Below the pieces are notes generated by a model, which was not told the DNA's origin, did not search any database, and was given only the letters and a program-made list of their open reading frames with translations. From positions 77,339,228 to 77,403,227 of the forward strand of contig CM061068.1 in the NCBI GenBank assembly GCA_030762895.1: DNA of 64,000 nucleotides, in the 5' to 3' direction. The stretch comes from Sophora flavescens (lineage: Eukaryota; Streptophyta; Magnoliopsida; Fabales; Fabaceae). Shown here one piece after another: positions 10,490-22,673 of the stretch (position 1 is its first letter; each line of letters opens with the position of its first letter). A program made the translations under genes and the position numbers.

Positions 10490-12000
10490 AATACCTTTTA
10501 TATAATTGTATAGTATGATAAAGTGGTATGTAATTTCAATAATGTACCTCAAAAATAAAATACGGTATAGTATAAATTATTATAAATCATTTATGTTTCT
10601 TAAAATTTCTTTTATTTTTTAGGATGATCATAATAGGGGTGACACAATAGACGATTTGATCTGCCTATCGATCGAGCCACGAGCTTTATTGACTCGGACC
10701 AAAAATCTCAATTTTATTCTGATCACAAAAATAATGGTCCAAACCTGATCTTAAAAAAGACAATAACCTTATTTCACATTTGACGCGATCTTGATTGACC
10801 TTAACCCAATCGAGTCACTAGCTAGATTGGGCTGGGACCAAAAAGCGCAATTTTATGTGGATTAAAATTTTTCAATCCCGAGCTCTATATTTTAATGAAT
10901 CCACCTCTAGATTCTGATACTTAATCATTGTTTGAATTATTGGTATAACTTTTTGTATAAAGACTGTGTTTAAGACATTTTTTCGATTTTGCATCATTAA
11001 TTATTGAAGTATATTCTGATGTTTTTATTAAATAAGATTGTTTTAAAATTTGTTTACTTGTAAACAATTTTCGTCACAGAAGATAATTACTAAATGTATA
11101 TAAAAAAAGAATTACGAATTATATTGTCATGAAAACAAGTATAGAACAAATTAACATTTTAATTTTATAATGCAAAACACCTTTTGACATAAATTTAAAA
11201 TAATATGGTATGTTGATTCGACTAGAAGGAGATTAGATTCATTCAATATGTGATATATTCATTATTTGATACTAAAGTATATATATTGTTAAGTTGGCTT
11301 GAATTTGTGAATGGGATGTCTGAACAATAACCCAACCTTATTTTTTGGAGCTGGAAAACATGGAGAAAAAATGGGAGGTCTGTGTGTTGGGGGGGGGGTG
11401 TACTTTGGAATAATGTTTGAGTGGTGGTTGTACTAAAAATACGTCTGTATCTCTTTCTCTGTTGAATAAAATAATTTCTATATCCGTTTGTGGATGTAGG
11501 TCATAATTGTCGAATCCTGTTAAATTGTTGCATGCTGTTTTTTTCCCCATTTTTTTACCTTTTTTTTGTTTTTATATTAGGTGAGAGGAGTGTCTTAGTC
11601 TAAGTCACAAGATGACTTACTCTTTATCATTGAATTGTACACAAGTTATCAAAATTAAAACATTAAGTCGCGTGACTTTTTAAGTTGAGTACATGTCTAT
11701 TGACCAACTTTTAATCTCAATCATCAATATGTAGTTTAACGACCCACATTTGTTCATCTTATCTCTAACAATAAAGCATCGCTCTCAGGTCGACATAGGT
11801 CCATTTCACCCTGTCCGATTTGGTATTAGTTATAACTACATAACGATATAGATAACACAACCATTTGGATAAGGAATACTTATTTACGACTTAGAATCTC
11901 TCTAACCAATGAATGATTTCAACCTTATTGACATAACGACTTATTCACATTACGTTACACACCTACAATATCACTCACTTATATCACTCAAAGTCAGGGC
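10490..12000. other. Non-coding spacer
   Basis: No supported gene. A G10-type homopolymer lies near 11391-11400 and degenerate repeat-like text near 10630-10870. Confidence 0.5.
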
Positions 12001-12127
12001 GTGCAAAGGAATTTTGGGACCTAAGGTAACATGAGATTTAATATCATGTAAATTATCAATTTTTATATTAATTTTGTAGCTTTCTGAGTTACAAAATCAT
12101 TTATCAAAGTTTTATAATCAAGTCATT

Positions 12128-13555
12128 CTAACATTTCTTAGTGGATAAGATGACTAATACATTCAATTTATCTTGTAACATTGTTAACCTTATATAGGAT
12201 TTAACCAATTTTAATTTTGAAAAACTTTTTTCAGCGATAGCAATCGTTACAGGTATTGTGAATAATATTCTATAGGCTAAAATACCTTTTTGGTCTTTTA
12301 TCTTTTGGGTAAAATCCATTTTGGTCCTTTATCTTTTAAAAGATTCAAATTGGTCCTTTATGTTTCAAAAGTGAACCAAAGTGGTCCTTTCTGTCTACTA
12401 TCATCCATCTGCAGACGGAAAACGTTGACGTGGCATAATTTTTTTTAAAAAAGGAAAATTAATCCCAACCCAAATCTGGTTCATCTCTTGCTTCATTTTC
12501 GTCATATGGCATGCAGGTGACCAAGGAGGCGGAGACAGTGACGGTCCATGACGGCGGCGCGGCTCGGGATGGTGGTACGGCTTGTGGAGCACGGTGACGT
12601 CGTACTGGCCGACGCGGTGCGAGGAGGTGTTGGCAGATACCCTCTCGGATTCTCCCTGCCCGATACCCATCCTCTTTTACTTCCAATTCGGTCGCTCTCG
12701 CGCAGCCGCCGTTTTCCCCAAAATGCACTCGCTCTCGTGTCATTGTCGTTTTGCCTAAAACCCCCAAACGCCCACCCCTATATGTTTTCTTGTTAATTTT
12801 GTGTGTTGTGACCCATGTTTTTGGTTGGGGGATTCATATGTTTGTTGTAGTGGTGTGCAAAAAGTGACAAGGTTTGATTATGATGACCATTTGGGTTTCT
12901 AGCTATTTTGTTTAGGTGAAGGAGGAAGGAACGTGGTTTTAATGTTGGGATTTCTAGTGATTTGGTGTTTTTTTGTGATGGTGTCTTTATTACTGTAGAG
13001 ATTTGCCCTTTACTCATTTTCTTATTAAAATCCGAGGGACGTAAGTGACACTACTTCCGCTCCCACGACATAGTACCTTATGATAGTGTTGTTGCTGTGG
13101 TCCATTTCAAAGAGAAACTTGCACACTTAACTAAAACAAAACAAAGTGGTTATTTCAGAAGAGTTTTTTCATGCCATTTCACAAAGAGAGAGGAGGGAGA
13201 GATGACTTCTTCCCTTTGTGAGACCCTTCGTCGGAGATATACATCCCGAAGCAATGGTTGACTGGTTCTTGCGTGGTGGTGGAGGTATGCAACCGAGGGT
13301 GCCATTGAAGCTTGTAGGAAGAAGACTAGGGTTTCATTATGGGGAAGAAGAAGACTCAGGGAAGAAGAAGAGTGCCATGTGGCTATGATTAACGACGTAG
13401 GCAACGGAGCTAACGGAAAGGATCATTTTGGATCACTTTTAAAACATAAAGGACTAAAATGAATCTATTTAAAGATAAATGACCAAAATAAATTTTACCT
13501 AAAAGATAAATGACCAAAATGGTATTTTAGCCTATTTTATAAGAAATAGATACAT

Positions 13556-13560
<5 letters not shown>
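12128..13560 (-). pseudogene. hAT transposase C-terminal (dimerisation) remnant, split by a MULE
   Basis: On the minus strand, 12128-12265 encodes the hAT C-terminal dimerisation motif (RILFTIPVTIAIAEKSF then SKLKLVKSYIR). Its upstream continuation lies beyond 13533, on the far side of the MULE at 12275-13532: the reading frame resumes there with a plausible NVSIS segment. The rest of the transposase is too decayed to delimit. Similar decayed sequence may extend to about 14110. It is non-functional. Confidence 0.7.
12275..13532. mobile_element. MULE-type TIR element with 9-bp TSD
   Basis: The termini GGCTAAAATACC and GGTATTTTAGCC begin inverted repeats of about 110 bp (TTTTGGTC...TTTATCTTTT). 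Nine bases flank each side, TATTCTATA (12266-12274) and TATTTTATA (13533-13541), 8 of 9 identical; 9-bp duplications mark Mutator-like elements. The interior at 12500-12780 and 13150-13400 is markedly GC-richer and could be captured host DNA (Pack-MULE style), but I recognise no gene in it. Confidence 0.8.
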
Positions 13561-13609
<49 letters not shown>

Positions 13610-13621
13610 GTATATATATAT
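13561..13621. repeat. (TA)n microsatellite
   Basis: Alternating TA interrupted twice by TATG. Confidence 0.9.
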
Positions 13622-14123
13622 AATGTTTTTATATAATTTAATATTTCTATTGGAGTATTAATATTTTTTTCTCCTAACATTTCTCTCAATACTTTTAATT
13701 TTGAAAAAAAAAAACAAGACCATCATTACATGAGCGTTCACTAAATCTAAAAAATGTTTAAGATTAATAAAATATTTTTCATTTCATCTTCATCTAAACC
13801 TTTACATTTTTTGGATTCAAATAAAAAATAGTTTCATATTGTAAAAAATTGTTCAAATCATGTCTCAATAGTAAAAATAAATTGATCTATTATATTATAT
13901 ACAGAAAATATTCAATACGAAAATAATCTTCAGCTGAGTGTGTGATTGTACTACTTATCATTGATTTTTTTTTTTTATCTCAATAACATATACACTCTAA
14001 GCAAAATTAGGCTTTATTACTCAATCATTTCTCAAATCAATTATCATTAGTATATATAGTATAAAGTAAAAAAAGAAAAGGAAAAAAAAGGAGCGGGCCT
14101 AAGGCAGTGGCCTTAATGGTTAA

Positions 14124-14976
14124 GGGCTCGTTTGGTGGTCAGGATAAGAGAGATATGATAAGATAAGCTATCATATCCTGTCTGAAACTGTTGTTTGGTG
14201 AGCCAGCAAGATAGGATAAGTCAATCCTGTTACTTATCCTATCTTGTCAATCTAGTTAAAATTCTATCCTGAGGGAGGGCTGGGTTAGAACTCAACGGGA
14301 TAGGATAATGTGATTTTTTTCCCGGTAACAAGTAGGATAGGGTGATTTAAAGTATAATAAAATATAAAAATATATAATATATAAAATAATTAAAGTATAA
14401 TAAAATAATAATTTAAAGTATAATAAAATTTAACATGATTACCAAAAAAATGTATAATAAAATATAAAATATTTTAAATAATAAAAATATAAATAATCAA
14501 TTTTAAAATTTATTTTTATTTTATCACCATGCTAAGTTTGTTATTTTATATTATTTTTAAAAACTGTAAAATATAAAAAATTATTCTAATAATTTAACTA
14601 TATGTAAAGTAAAAATAAAAAATGAATATTTAAAAATTTTAAAAATTAATTTTAGTTAGACAATATTTAAAAAATTTAAAACATTATATGTAATTTTATC
14701 ATAAGGATAATTTTGTTTTTTATATAAATTTAAATAATGAAAATTATAAAAAAAAGTAAATCTAATAAAAGATTAAAACATTTAGAATAAAAACGAAAAA
14801 TTTTAAAATTCATACTTAAATTATATTGCTGTCCAGTTGGTTATGTGGTGGATACCAAACGTCGGATAGGATAATAGCTTATCTTGTTCATATCCTATCC
14901 TACTCATATCCTGTCCTTTTATCTTATCCGTCCTTATCCTATCTTATCTCTCTTATCCTGATCACCAAACGAGCCC
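14124..14976. mobile_element. TIR element starting GGGCTCGTTTGGTG
   Basis: The ends GGGCTCGTTTGGTG and CACCAAACGAGCCC are inverted, and the repeat continues inward through CAGGATAAGAGAGATA for roughly 50 bp or more. The middle is extremely AT-rich and non-coding. TTA adjoins both ends (with one extra A on the left), which fits a PIF/Harbinger-like MITE. The family assignment is tentative. Confidence 0.7.
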
Positions 14977-15555
14977 TTATAGTAAATACACGGCCTTAGC
15001 TCAAAGTCTTTCTCTCTTATATCACTCACTAAAGCGTTGGATTTGCATGCAGCTTCGCCCCTCTCACATCGGTGATTAGATGAGAGAATAAAAGCATACT
15101 AAGATAGAATAGATGTAATTCAACCTTTTTTTTTACACTGTTATTTTAATAAAAAAATATTTTATAATTATTTAACAATGTAAAAAATATTTTTGTCGAC
15201 AAAAAAATTAATTAAATTAAATCCATGTAGTAATTCGGATTCCTGATAAAAACAAATCCATGTAGTAATTCAGTAATCAGTAATCACAATGAAATCCAAA
15301 TACCACTGAAATATATACACGCGTTGAAACGCTATTCGGTAGAACACGTGCTCTTTAATATCACAACTAATCCATGGCATTACAGTAATTCTGTGGAGAG
15401 AACGAGGTCAATTTCATTACCAACTCTTCCAATAAAAAATCCCCCCATTTCATTTTCTTCCATTTTCTCTTATTTTCCATCACTATCCATCATTCCCCTT
15501 CCGATTATCCCACAGAAAGAGACAGAGACAGAAAATCACCCTTTCAACATCAACA
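14977..15555. other. Upstream region of the TMEM214-like gene
   Basis: No other gene seen. The 5' UTR probably lies in the CT-rich part from about 15420. No unambiguous TATA box was chosen. Confidence 0.5.
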
Positions 15556-18500
15556 ATGGAAGATAATCACGCAGCTCCCGAATCGAACGGTACCTCTCTC
15601 GCTCAAAGCAACGACCATGGCTGGCAGAAGGTAACCTACCCAAAACGACAGAAGAAGAAGACAAACGACAACAAGAACGTCTCTGATCCCCGCGCGAATT
15701 CCGACAAGCTTCTTCACAATGGCACGTTATCCAGCGACGGCGGCGTTTTCCGGAATCTCGAGCTTCACTCGGAGGACCGGCGCCGGCGGATCCTCGAGGC
15801 TCGCATGGCGGCCGATGCTGAATTCGACGACGCTCCGGTGAGATCGAAGCAGCGGCATCGCGACGACTACGAAGATGATGACGACGACGATGAGGCGGAG
15901 CGTTCCGCCGAGAATGGGAAAGCAGATGAGGCGAAGAAGGTGAAACCTAAGAAGCCTAAGAAGCCTAAGGTGACGGTAGCTGAGGCGGCGGCGAAGATTG
16001 ACGCCAATGATCTGGCGGCGTTTCTCGTTGATATATCGGTATGGCGTCAATTTCGGTTAATTTGATTACCGAAAATTGAATCTTACATGTTTATGATTTG
16101 TGTTTGGGTTTGATCTGTTGTTGCATGAAGGACGTGATGCTTTTTCTTTGGTTTAATTAATTGATTTTGTGATTGTTGCTTTCACAATAGGGATCGTACG
16201 AGAAGCAGCAAGACATACAGATGATGCGGTTTGCAGATTATTTTGGACGTGCTTTTTCTGCTGTGAGCAGTTCTCAGTTTCCGTGGGTGAAGCTGTTGAG
16301 GGAATCAACGGTGGCTAAGATTGCTGATGTCAGTTTGGAAATATTTTTTCTCATTCTTTTGCCGTAGGCATGTTTATGAATATTATTATTGGGATGAGAA
16401 ATCATGACTTGTGATGAAAAAACTTGTGATATGAATGATGCTTGTAAATGTGTTTGTTAGAACTGTGATATGTGCTTGTGTGTTTGTTTGTGTGAAGCAT
16501 TGACCATTGATAGCTAGGTTACAATTCATTGCTTTGAGTGGATAAGTTGCATATTTTTCTGCCACAAGATGTGGGATCAAGTTATCCTTGAAATTCCCTC
16601 TTGGCACAAGGAGAAACTCCATAGCTGAATTCAGTTGTTAGATAATGTATACGGTGATGAAACATATATATGATGGACACAGATTTGCACTGGCTGAAGT
16701 GGAACGGAAAGGTGATTTGCATAGCATAAAAGAAGGTGTTATTGTGTTGTTGCCTGGAATAATGTCTGAACTAATGCAATTGAGTCAATTTGAATTACTA
16801 TGGTGTACATATGCCATCTTAAAACTTTCAAGCATTCGTTTATCAGTTTCTTTGCTGTTAAAATATGTTATTAGCTTAAGAAATACTGGCTAGTTGGGGT
16901 TAAAATGGAGATCTTTTGTGTTTTTTCTGTCAAATGACAATTGTGTGCTTGTATATTTATGGAATGTTACATGCAATGCAGTGCATATAGAATGCGAGCT
17001 TATATGTTTAAATCATGCATAGCACTCAAAATTTCTTGATTGGTGGACAACATGGTGGTTATGTAAATGTTATGAAAATTTGAAAAAGGTAGCAGGCTAT
17101 TGGCTTTCATCAATTGTCATAAAAAATTGTCTTCATGAGCAATGAACTACCACTAACTAAACTGTTAATTAAATGTCTTAACAGTTGCCCATAATACAGT
17201 ACTGTGATTTGTTTTTTTGTTTTTGCCTGAACTGTTTAGCGAACTATGTTGAAACTGTGCTTGATGTTATGGTAAGTTGATGTTCTAAGAATATTTGATA
17301 ATCATCTTGTTAACACTCTAGCTGTTGTTTATCTGAATCTTGGTAATAGTTTCTGACTTTATCTTATGAAGCTTATTAATGAATATTTCTTTTTGCCAGA
17401 TACCACTTTCTCACATATCTGATGCTGTATATAAGACATCAACTGACTGGATTAACCAACGTTCTCCTGAGGCACTTAGTTCGTTTGTACTTTGGTCCTT
17501 AGACAGCATTCTTGCTGACTTGAGTAGCCAGCAAACTGCAGCCAAGGGTTCCAAAAAGGCTGCGCAACAAGTGGCTTCAAAATCTCAGGTAACATATATT
17601 GAATAGTCTTCTTTTGACTTGCAAAAGTGATGCTTTTTCTTTCCTTTTTTTTTAATTGGATAACAGAAGTAGCTTTTATTAGAATATAAGAATGGATAGA
17701 GGAAGAGAGAAGATAAGGAACCCTCCCAACCAAAAACGAATAAGAAAGCCACCCAACAAACAGCAACAAAGCTAAGCTCAAATAGAAATATCAATACTGA
17801 ATGACTCTCTGTTTCCTCTGCAAATCTATTGTGGGGACACTCTAGAAGAGCACATGTGCTGAACACCAAAGAGAGGCCAAACAAACAATCTTGTTGCTAA
17901 GCATGATTAATTAACAAAAGACACCTTCCTTTAAAATCCAGAATTTCCTTTCTAACCAAATGAAATAGGGATGCTTGGTTAGTGCACGACTTTGATATTC
18001 TCTGACACATTCCTTACCTCAAGTAAACAATCTTGTTGCTAAGCATGATTAATTAACAAAAGACACCTTCCTTTAAAATCCAGAATTTCCTTTCTAACCA
18101 AATGGAATAGGGATGCTTGGTTAGTGCACGACTCTGATATTCTCTGACACATTCCTTACCGCAAGTAAACAATCTTGTTGCTAAGCATGATTAATTAACA
18201 AAAGACACCTTCCTTTAAAATCCAGAATTTCCTTTCTAACCAAATGGAATAGGGATGCTTGGTTAGTGCACCACTTTGATATTCTCTGACACATGCCTTA
18301 CCGCAATTTGATGTTTTATTTTTTTGTTTGTGATAAGTCAATGTCATTAGAGTTAGGTGACGTTTGGAAGAGCTTATTTAAGCTCCTTTTGACTTATCTG
18401 ATGACATAAGCTCTTATGCAGTGTGTTTGGCAGAGCTTATAAAAATAACTTATGCCACTCCATAAGGAGTTTTTGACTTATTTTCATAAGTCACTGGGAG

Positions 18501-21500
18501 AAGCTTATGGAATTATCATAAGAGCTTATGCACTAAACACCCTCTCCGTGTTTTTCACTATTCGAATCCTCTCATGCCCCTTTCTTTCTTTTTCTTTCTT
18601 CAAGCGCTTATGGCATAAGCTCTAATGCAATAAGGTCTTATGTGATAAGCTCTTAATTAAGTTGTTTACCCAAACGCATCCTTAATATGACAAACTTCTG
18701 CTTTTAAGTGTTCAAGTGGCTGGGATCGGTATAAAATTTCAAGAGGCTGGTGCAGGAGGCACAGATTTGCTAAATTTTATTTTAGCTAGCCCTATTTACG
18801 ATGTTTCTATTTTCTAAAGGGATGTTCTTTGACCTGTACACTCAACATGAATGAATGAATGGTTAATGTGAAGCCAGTAAATGAACAACAAATAAGTGCC
18901 CTTGAGATAGGCAGTGATTGCACAAGTGCTTTGCATGTATTACTCACAAACATAACATATGCATTTGTAACTTTTTAAAACAATTTTCTTTTTCTTTGGG
19001 GAGGCAGCATTCAGTGACTTAGGAGGTCCAATTTCCAAGATCTTCGATTGCCATACCATCTTTGGGGCTCAGAGTTGGCAAAATGAGTAACTTGTGTTGC
19101 TTTCGTTATTCAATCCACATGGTTTCTTGTTCTTGAAACTGAAATCATTTTAAAATGAAAAGAAACACCTTTATTTGAATCTTCAGTAGGTTAAATTTGA
19201 TTTATTCAGTTGCTTTGTACACAGTAGTTTGTGCGTCTTCTGATTTTATCATCTTGGTTCGTGAATTTTTTATTTTTTAACTTAACAGATTTTTTCTGAC
19301 TTTCCTAAATTACTTCCAACCTTTATCTGATTCTTTGTAGCTTTCTAAATTCAAATATGCTTTTCTAGTTCCCCATTTTTTTCAGCTGTTGATTGACGTT
19401 GAATTTACTGGACCTGCAGGTTGCGATATTTATTGTTTTAGCAATGGTATTGCGTCGGAAGCCTGATTCTCTTATTGCAGTATTGCCCACTTTGAGGGAG
19501 AATACTAAGTATCAAGGGCAAGATAAGCTTCCGGTGATTGTATGGATGATAGCTCAGGTGAGGGGTAGATGCCAATATAACTACAAGAACTTATGAGACA
19601 TCTATAAAATAAGTCTTAGAATTTGGATTTGGGCCTAACTCAACCCCAAAAGCTAGCTTGTAAGGTGAGGATTGTCCAAGTTTTATAAGCACTACTTTGG
19701 CCATATCTCTAGGCGATGTGGGACTAAATACACCCCTCACACTCACACTCAGCACATTGAAGATGCTGGAGGTTGCAATGAAGGCAACCCAAACTTGCCG
19801 CAATTAAGGCGGCTAGGGGCGAACCGCAATTAAGGCGGCTTTCCAACAATAAGTTTTGTTTAATTTTTTCAAAAGGAGAATTGTACTATTTCTTTTCCTC
19901 TTCATTTTGTTAATGCTTAATATTGAAGCGTTCCTGTGTAGGCTTCAATAGGAGATCTCTCAGTTGGTTTGTATGCTTGGGCGCGGAATCTCCTGCCTAT
20001 AGTGAGTAGCAAAAGTGGTAACCCGCTATCAAGGGATTTGGTTTTGCAGCTAGTGGAAAAGTATGTAAATTTTGATGGTTTCTTTTTACATTCCTTTCTC
20101 ACTATTGCTATTGTCACCACTATTATTTTTTTCTGTGATTTGGTTACAGAATTTTGTCCACCCCTAAAGCACGGCCCATTTTAGTGAATGGTGCTGTAAG
20201 AAAAGGGGAACGGTTAATTCCTCCTTCTGCATTTGAAATTTTGGTGCGGGTTACTTTCCCTGCATCTTCAGCTAGAGTAAAGGTAAATGTTCAACTGGCT
20301 CTGGTATGTTTGCATTTGAATATCATATCCTTAAACCTTTGAGGTTTATGTCAATGTGCTGCTTTTATATAGGCCACTGAAAGATTTGAAGCCATATATC
20401 CCACTCTGAAAGAGGTGGCTCTTGGTGGGTCCCCTGGAAGTAAAGCAATGAAGCAGGTTTCTCAGCAGATATTTAGTTTTGCTAGCAGAGCAGCAGGAGA
20501 AAGTACGGAAACCTGATATTATGGTTTCATTTGTGTTTTCTTCTTAATTAGATGAAATAAAAGTTTTAGAGGGTAATTTGAAACGTGTATTTTTCAGACA
20601 ATCCTGAGTTATCAAAAGAAGCAGCTGGTATTTTTATTTGGTGTTTGGGCCAAAGCACTGAATGCTACAAGCAATGGGTGAGCTATTCTGTCTATAAGCA
20701 TAACTCTTTGAGTTCATACCAGGTTTTTGTTTCCTTGGATGGAACACGAAAATTTATTACAAGAGGGAAAAAAAAGTTAGCTTTTTTTTTTTTTTTCCTT
20801 TTAGAAAAGAATTTATATGTTAATCATGATATTAGATTTTCTTTGGGAGCACAAAACTTGACATTGGATTTACTTATTTAGTCTTATTCCTTATTGTATA
20901 TGGGCAGGAAAAGGTTTATGAGGACAACATTGAAGCAAGCGTCTCAGTTATGAAGAAGCTCTCTGATAATTGGAAGGAGCAATCAACAAAATTGACTCCT
21001 TATGAGCAACTAAGGGAGACCCTGAAGAATTTTAGGCAAAAGGTAGTTTCTCATTCATCCGTTCACATGATATATGTTGGAAGTCTCACATCGCATGTTG
21101 GAGTCCCACATTGGATAATGATATGGCACGAAGAGTATTTATAAGTAAGGGGCAATCCTCACCCTACAAGCTAGCTTTTGGGGTTGAGTTAGGCCCAAAC
21201 CCAAATTCTAAGATGGTATCAGAGCCTATCCTAGATCCGTTAGGCTACCCCCGCAGATGTCCAGTCCTGGGTGTGTTGGAGTCCTACATTGGATAGTGAT
21301 ATGGCCTGAAGGGTATTTATAAGAGGCAACCCTCACCTTATAAGCTGGCTTTTGGGGTTGAGTTAGAACCAAAATCTAACATTGCCTGCCTCAAATCCCG
21401 GGGTGCGGTTTAAATATCTATTGGGCAACTCCACTTAATACTAATTGGTTTTAGGTTGGAATCTAACAATATACTTTCAATTCTTTGCATCTGTGATCAC

Positions 21501-21810
21501 TTAACAGTCATGAGTTGTGTTTATTTTATTCAACAAGTAGCTTGAACTTGGTATATGATGATTAAACTATTTTTGGCCACAGAATGAGAAAGCATTGGCT
21601 ACTGGGGCAGATGCTGCTCGCCATGCACTCTTCAAGGATGCAGATAAATATTGTAAGCTGATCTTAGGAAGAGTTTCACGAAGCCATGGATGTGTGACAT
21701 GTTTGACCTTCACAGTTCTGGTTGTGGCTGTCGGTGCTGTCGTTTTGTCTCCCAATATGCAGTCTTTGGATTTTAAGAAGCTTTCTGTAGTTTTCAACTC
21801 TCAATATTGA
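15556..21810 (+). CDS. TMEM214 / DUF2359 family transmembrane protein
   Basis: Ten exons join in frame with consensus borders: 15556-16038, 16191-16328, 17400-17588, 19420-19557, 19942-20060, 20150-20282, 20373-20502, 20598-20677, 20908-21042, 21583-21810. The product is 590 aa, usual for the plant family. The N-terminus is hydrophilic, with GWQKVTYPKRQKKK, an acidic run (DDYEDDDDDDEAE) and a lysine-rich stretch. The middle carries family blocks such as IPLSHISDAVYKTSTDW and FIWCLGQSTECYKQW. A hydrophobic segment near the C-terminus (CLTFTVLVVAVGAVVLS) is the likely membrane anchor. TMEM214 is an ER protein linked to stress-induced cell death in animals; the plant role is unknown. Closest Arabidopsis relatives should be At1g70770/At1g23170. 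Introns 3, 4 and 9 hold repeats. It is convergent with NdhL. Confidence 0.9.
17665..18308. repeat. Intron 3 repeat: 142-bp unit in three tandem copies plus flanking repeat
   Basis: Copies start at about 17883, 18025 and 18167 (each beginning AAACAATCTTGTTGC), with only a few differences, so duplication is recent. The preceding 17665-17880 looks like the end of a retroelement but was not classified. Confidence 0.85.
18358..18690. mobile_element. hAT-like MITE in intron 3
   Basis: Imperfect inverted ends (GACGTTTGG at left; CCAAACGCATCC at right) and internal palindromes of AAGAGCTTAT/ATAAGCTCTT. Non-coding. Confidence 0.6.
19614..19760 (-). repeat. TRIM LTR fragment in intron 4 (minus)
   Basis: On minus it reads CCTCACCTTACAAGCTAGC, then TTTTGGGGTTGAGTTAGGCC and AAATTCTAAGA: the same family as the TRIM in intron 9 of this gene, in opposite orientation. 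A short tandem duplication (AATTAAGGCGGCT) follows at about 19801-19841. Confidence 0.75.
21075..21381 (+). mobile_element. Short TRIM element in intron 9
   Basis: LTR copies at 21075-21213 and 21275-21381, both starting TGTTGGA. The tRNA-Met primer-binding site TGGTATCAGAGC follows the first at 21214-21225. Only about 60 bp separates the LTRs. No clear TSD. Confidence 0.75.
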
Positions 21811-22673
21811 GCACTCTTTGGAGGATGTTCTGCATTACTGGCAGTTGGTTGCACCAAGCAGCGGGTTTCTTTTCAGCCCAGCCCATTCAAAATGGGTACA
21901 GTAGAGTGGTAGACCAATTGCCTGCTAATAAAGTGCATAATGCGGAGGTTGTACACTTAGTTCAAATCCTTTTCGGATTACACAGAATAGTTGAGGTCAA
22001 TACTGCTTTGAGGTTTACTTTAGTTTGACCATTTTATAATTTATTTGATGTTCTTGTTTCTGTTGAGTCTTAAGTTTAGTTATCTTATGCCTTTACAGTA
22101 ACCATGCTGGCAAAAAGCCAGAGAGGTAACTACACCTGTATTCTGGAGTCTATTTAGTTGAATTAAAGGAATTTTGATGAGACACTGCAAATTTTTCTTC
22201 AGATTTTGCATTGTTATCATGGCATGTGCCCTTCTCCCTTGCCTTTTCTCTGATTTCGATTTTTTTTTTATTTTCTCCTTTAATTGAATAATATTGTTGA
22301 GCCAATCAGATGATCGATACAAAGCAAAAATACATGATTGCTTTGATCCAGAGAAAGAAATGGATAGATTGCTTTCAATAGTAGATGAGCGCTTGCTTTT
22401 TAGGCTAAACTCATTCTGGCATATTGAATTAATTACAATTATTAAATTATGAAGTGAAGATGTCTTTAACGGAATCCAATCGACAGTGTATCAACAATAA
22501 AAGGGAAAAGCTCAAGTATCACCTATAAATTTTGAGACTGAATCTTATACAATGCATTTTGTAATCAAAAGCAGAAAAAAGTATAATGCTGCATTCACAA
22601 GAGTTCGGGGGAACTGTATGTTAGAATTACGATTGAACATCGGATTTGTTGTGTTGTGATCACAATTTCATGG
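21811..22673. other. Convergent 3' spacer between TMEM214-like and NdhL genes
   Basis: Holds the 3' UTRs of both genes; no further coding region or recognisable repeat. Confidence 0.6.

Noticed and set aside
15727..16050. Minus-strand frame opposite exon 1 of the TMEM214-like gene
   Set aside because: Shadow of a GC-rich exon; splice joins and family blocks support plus.
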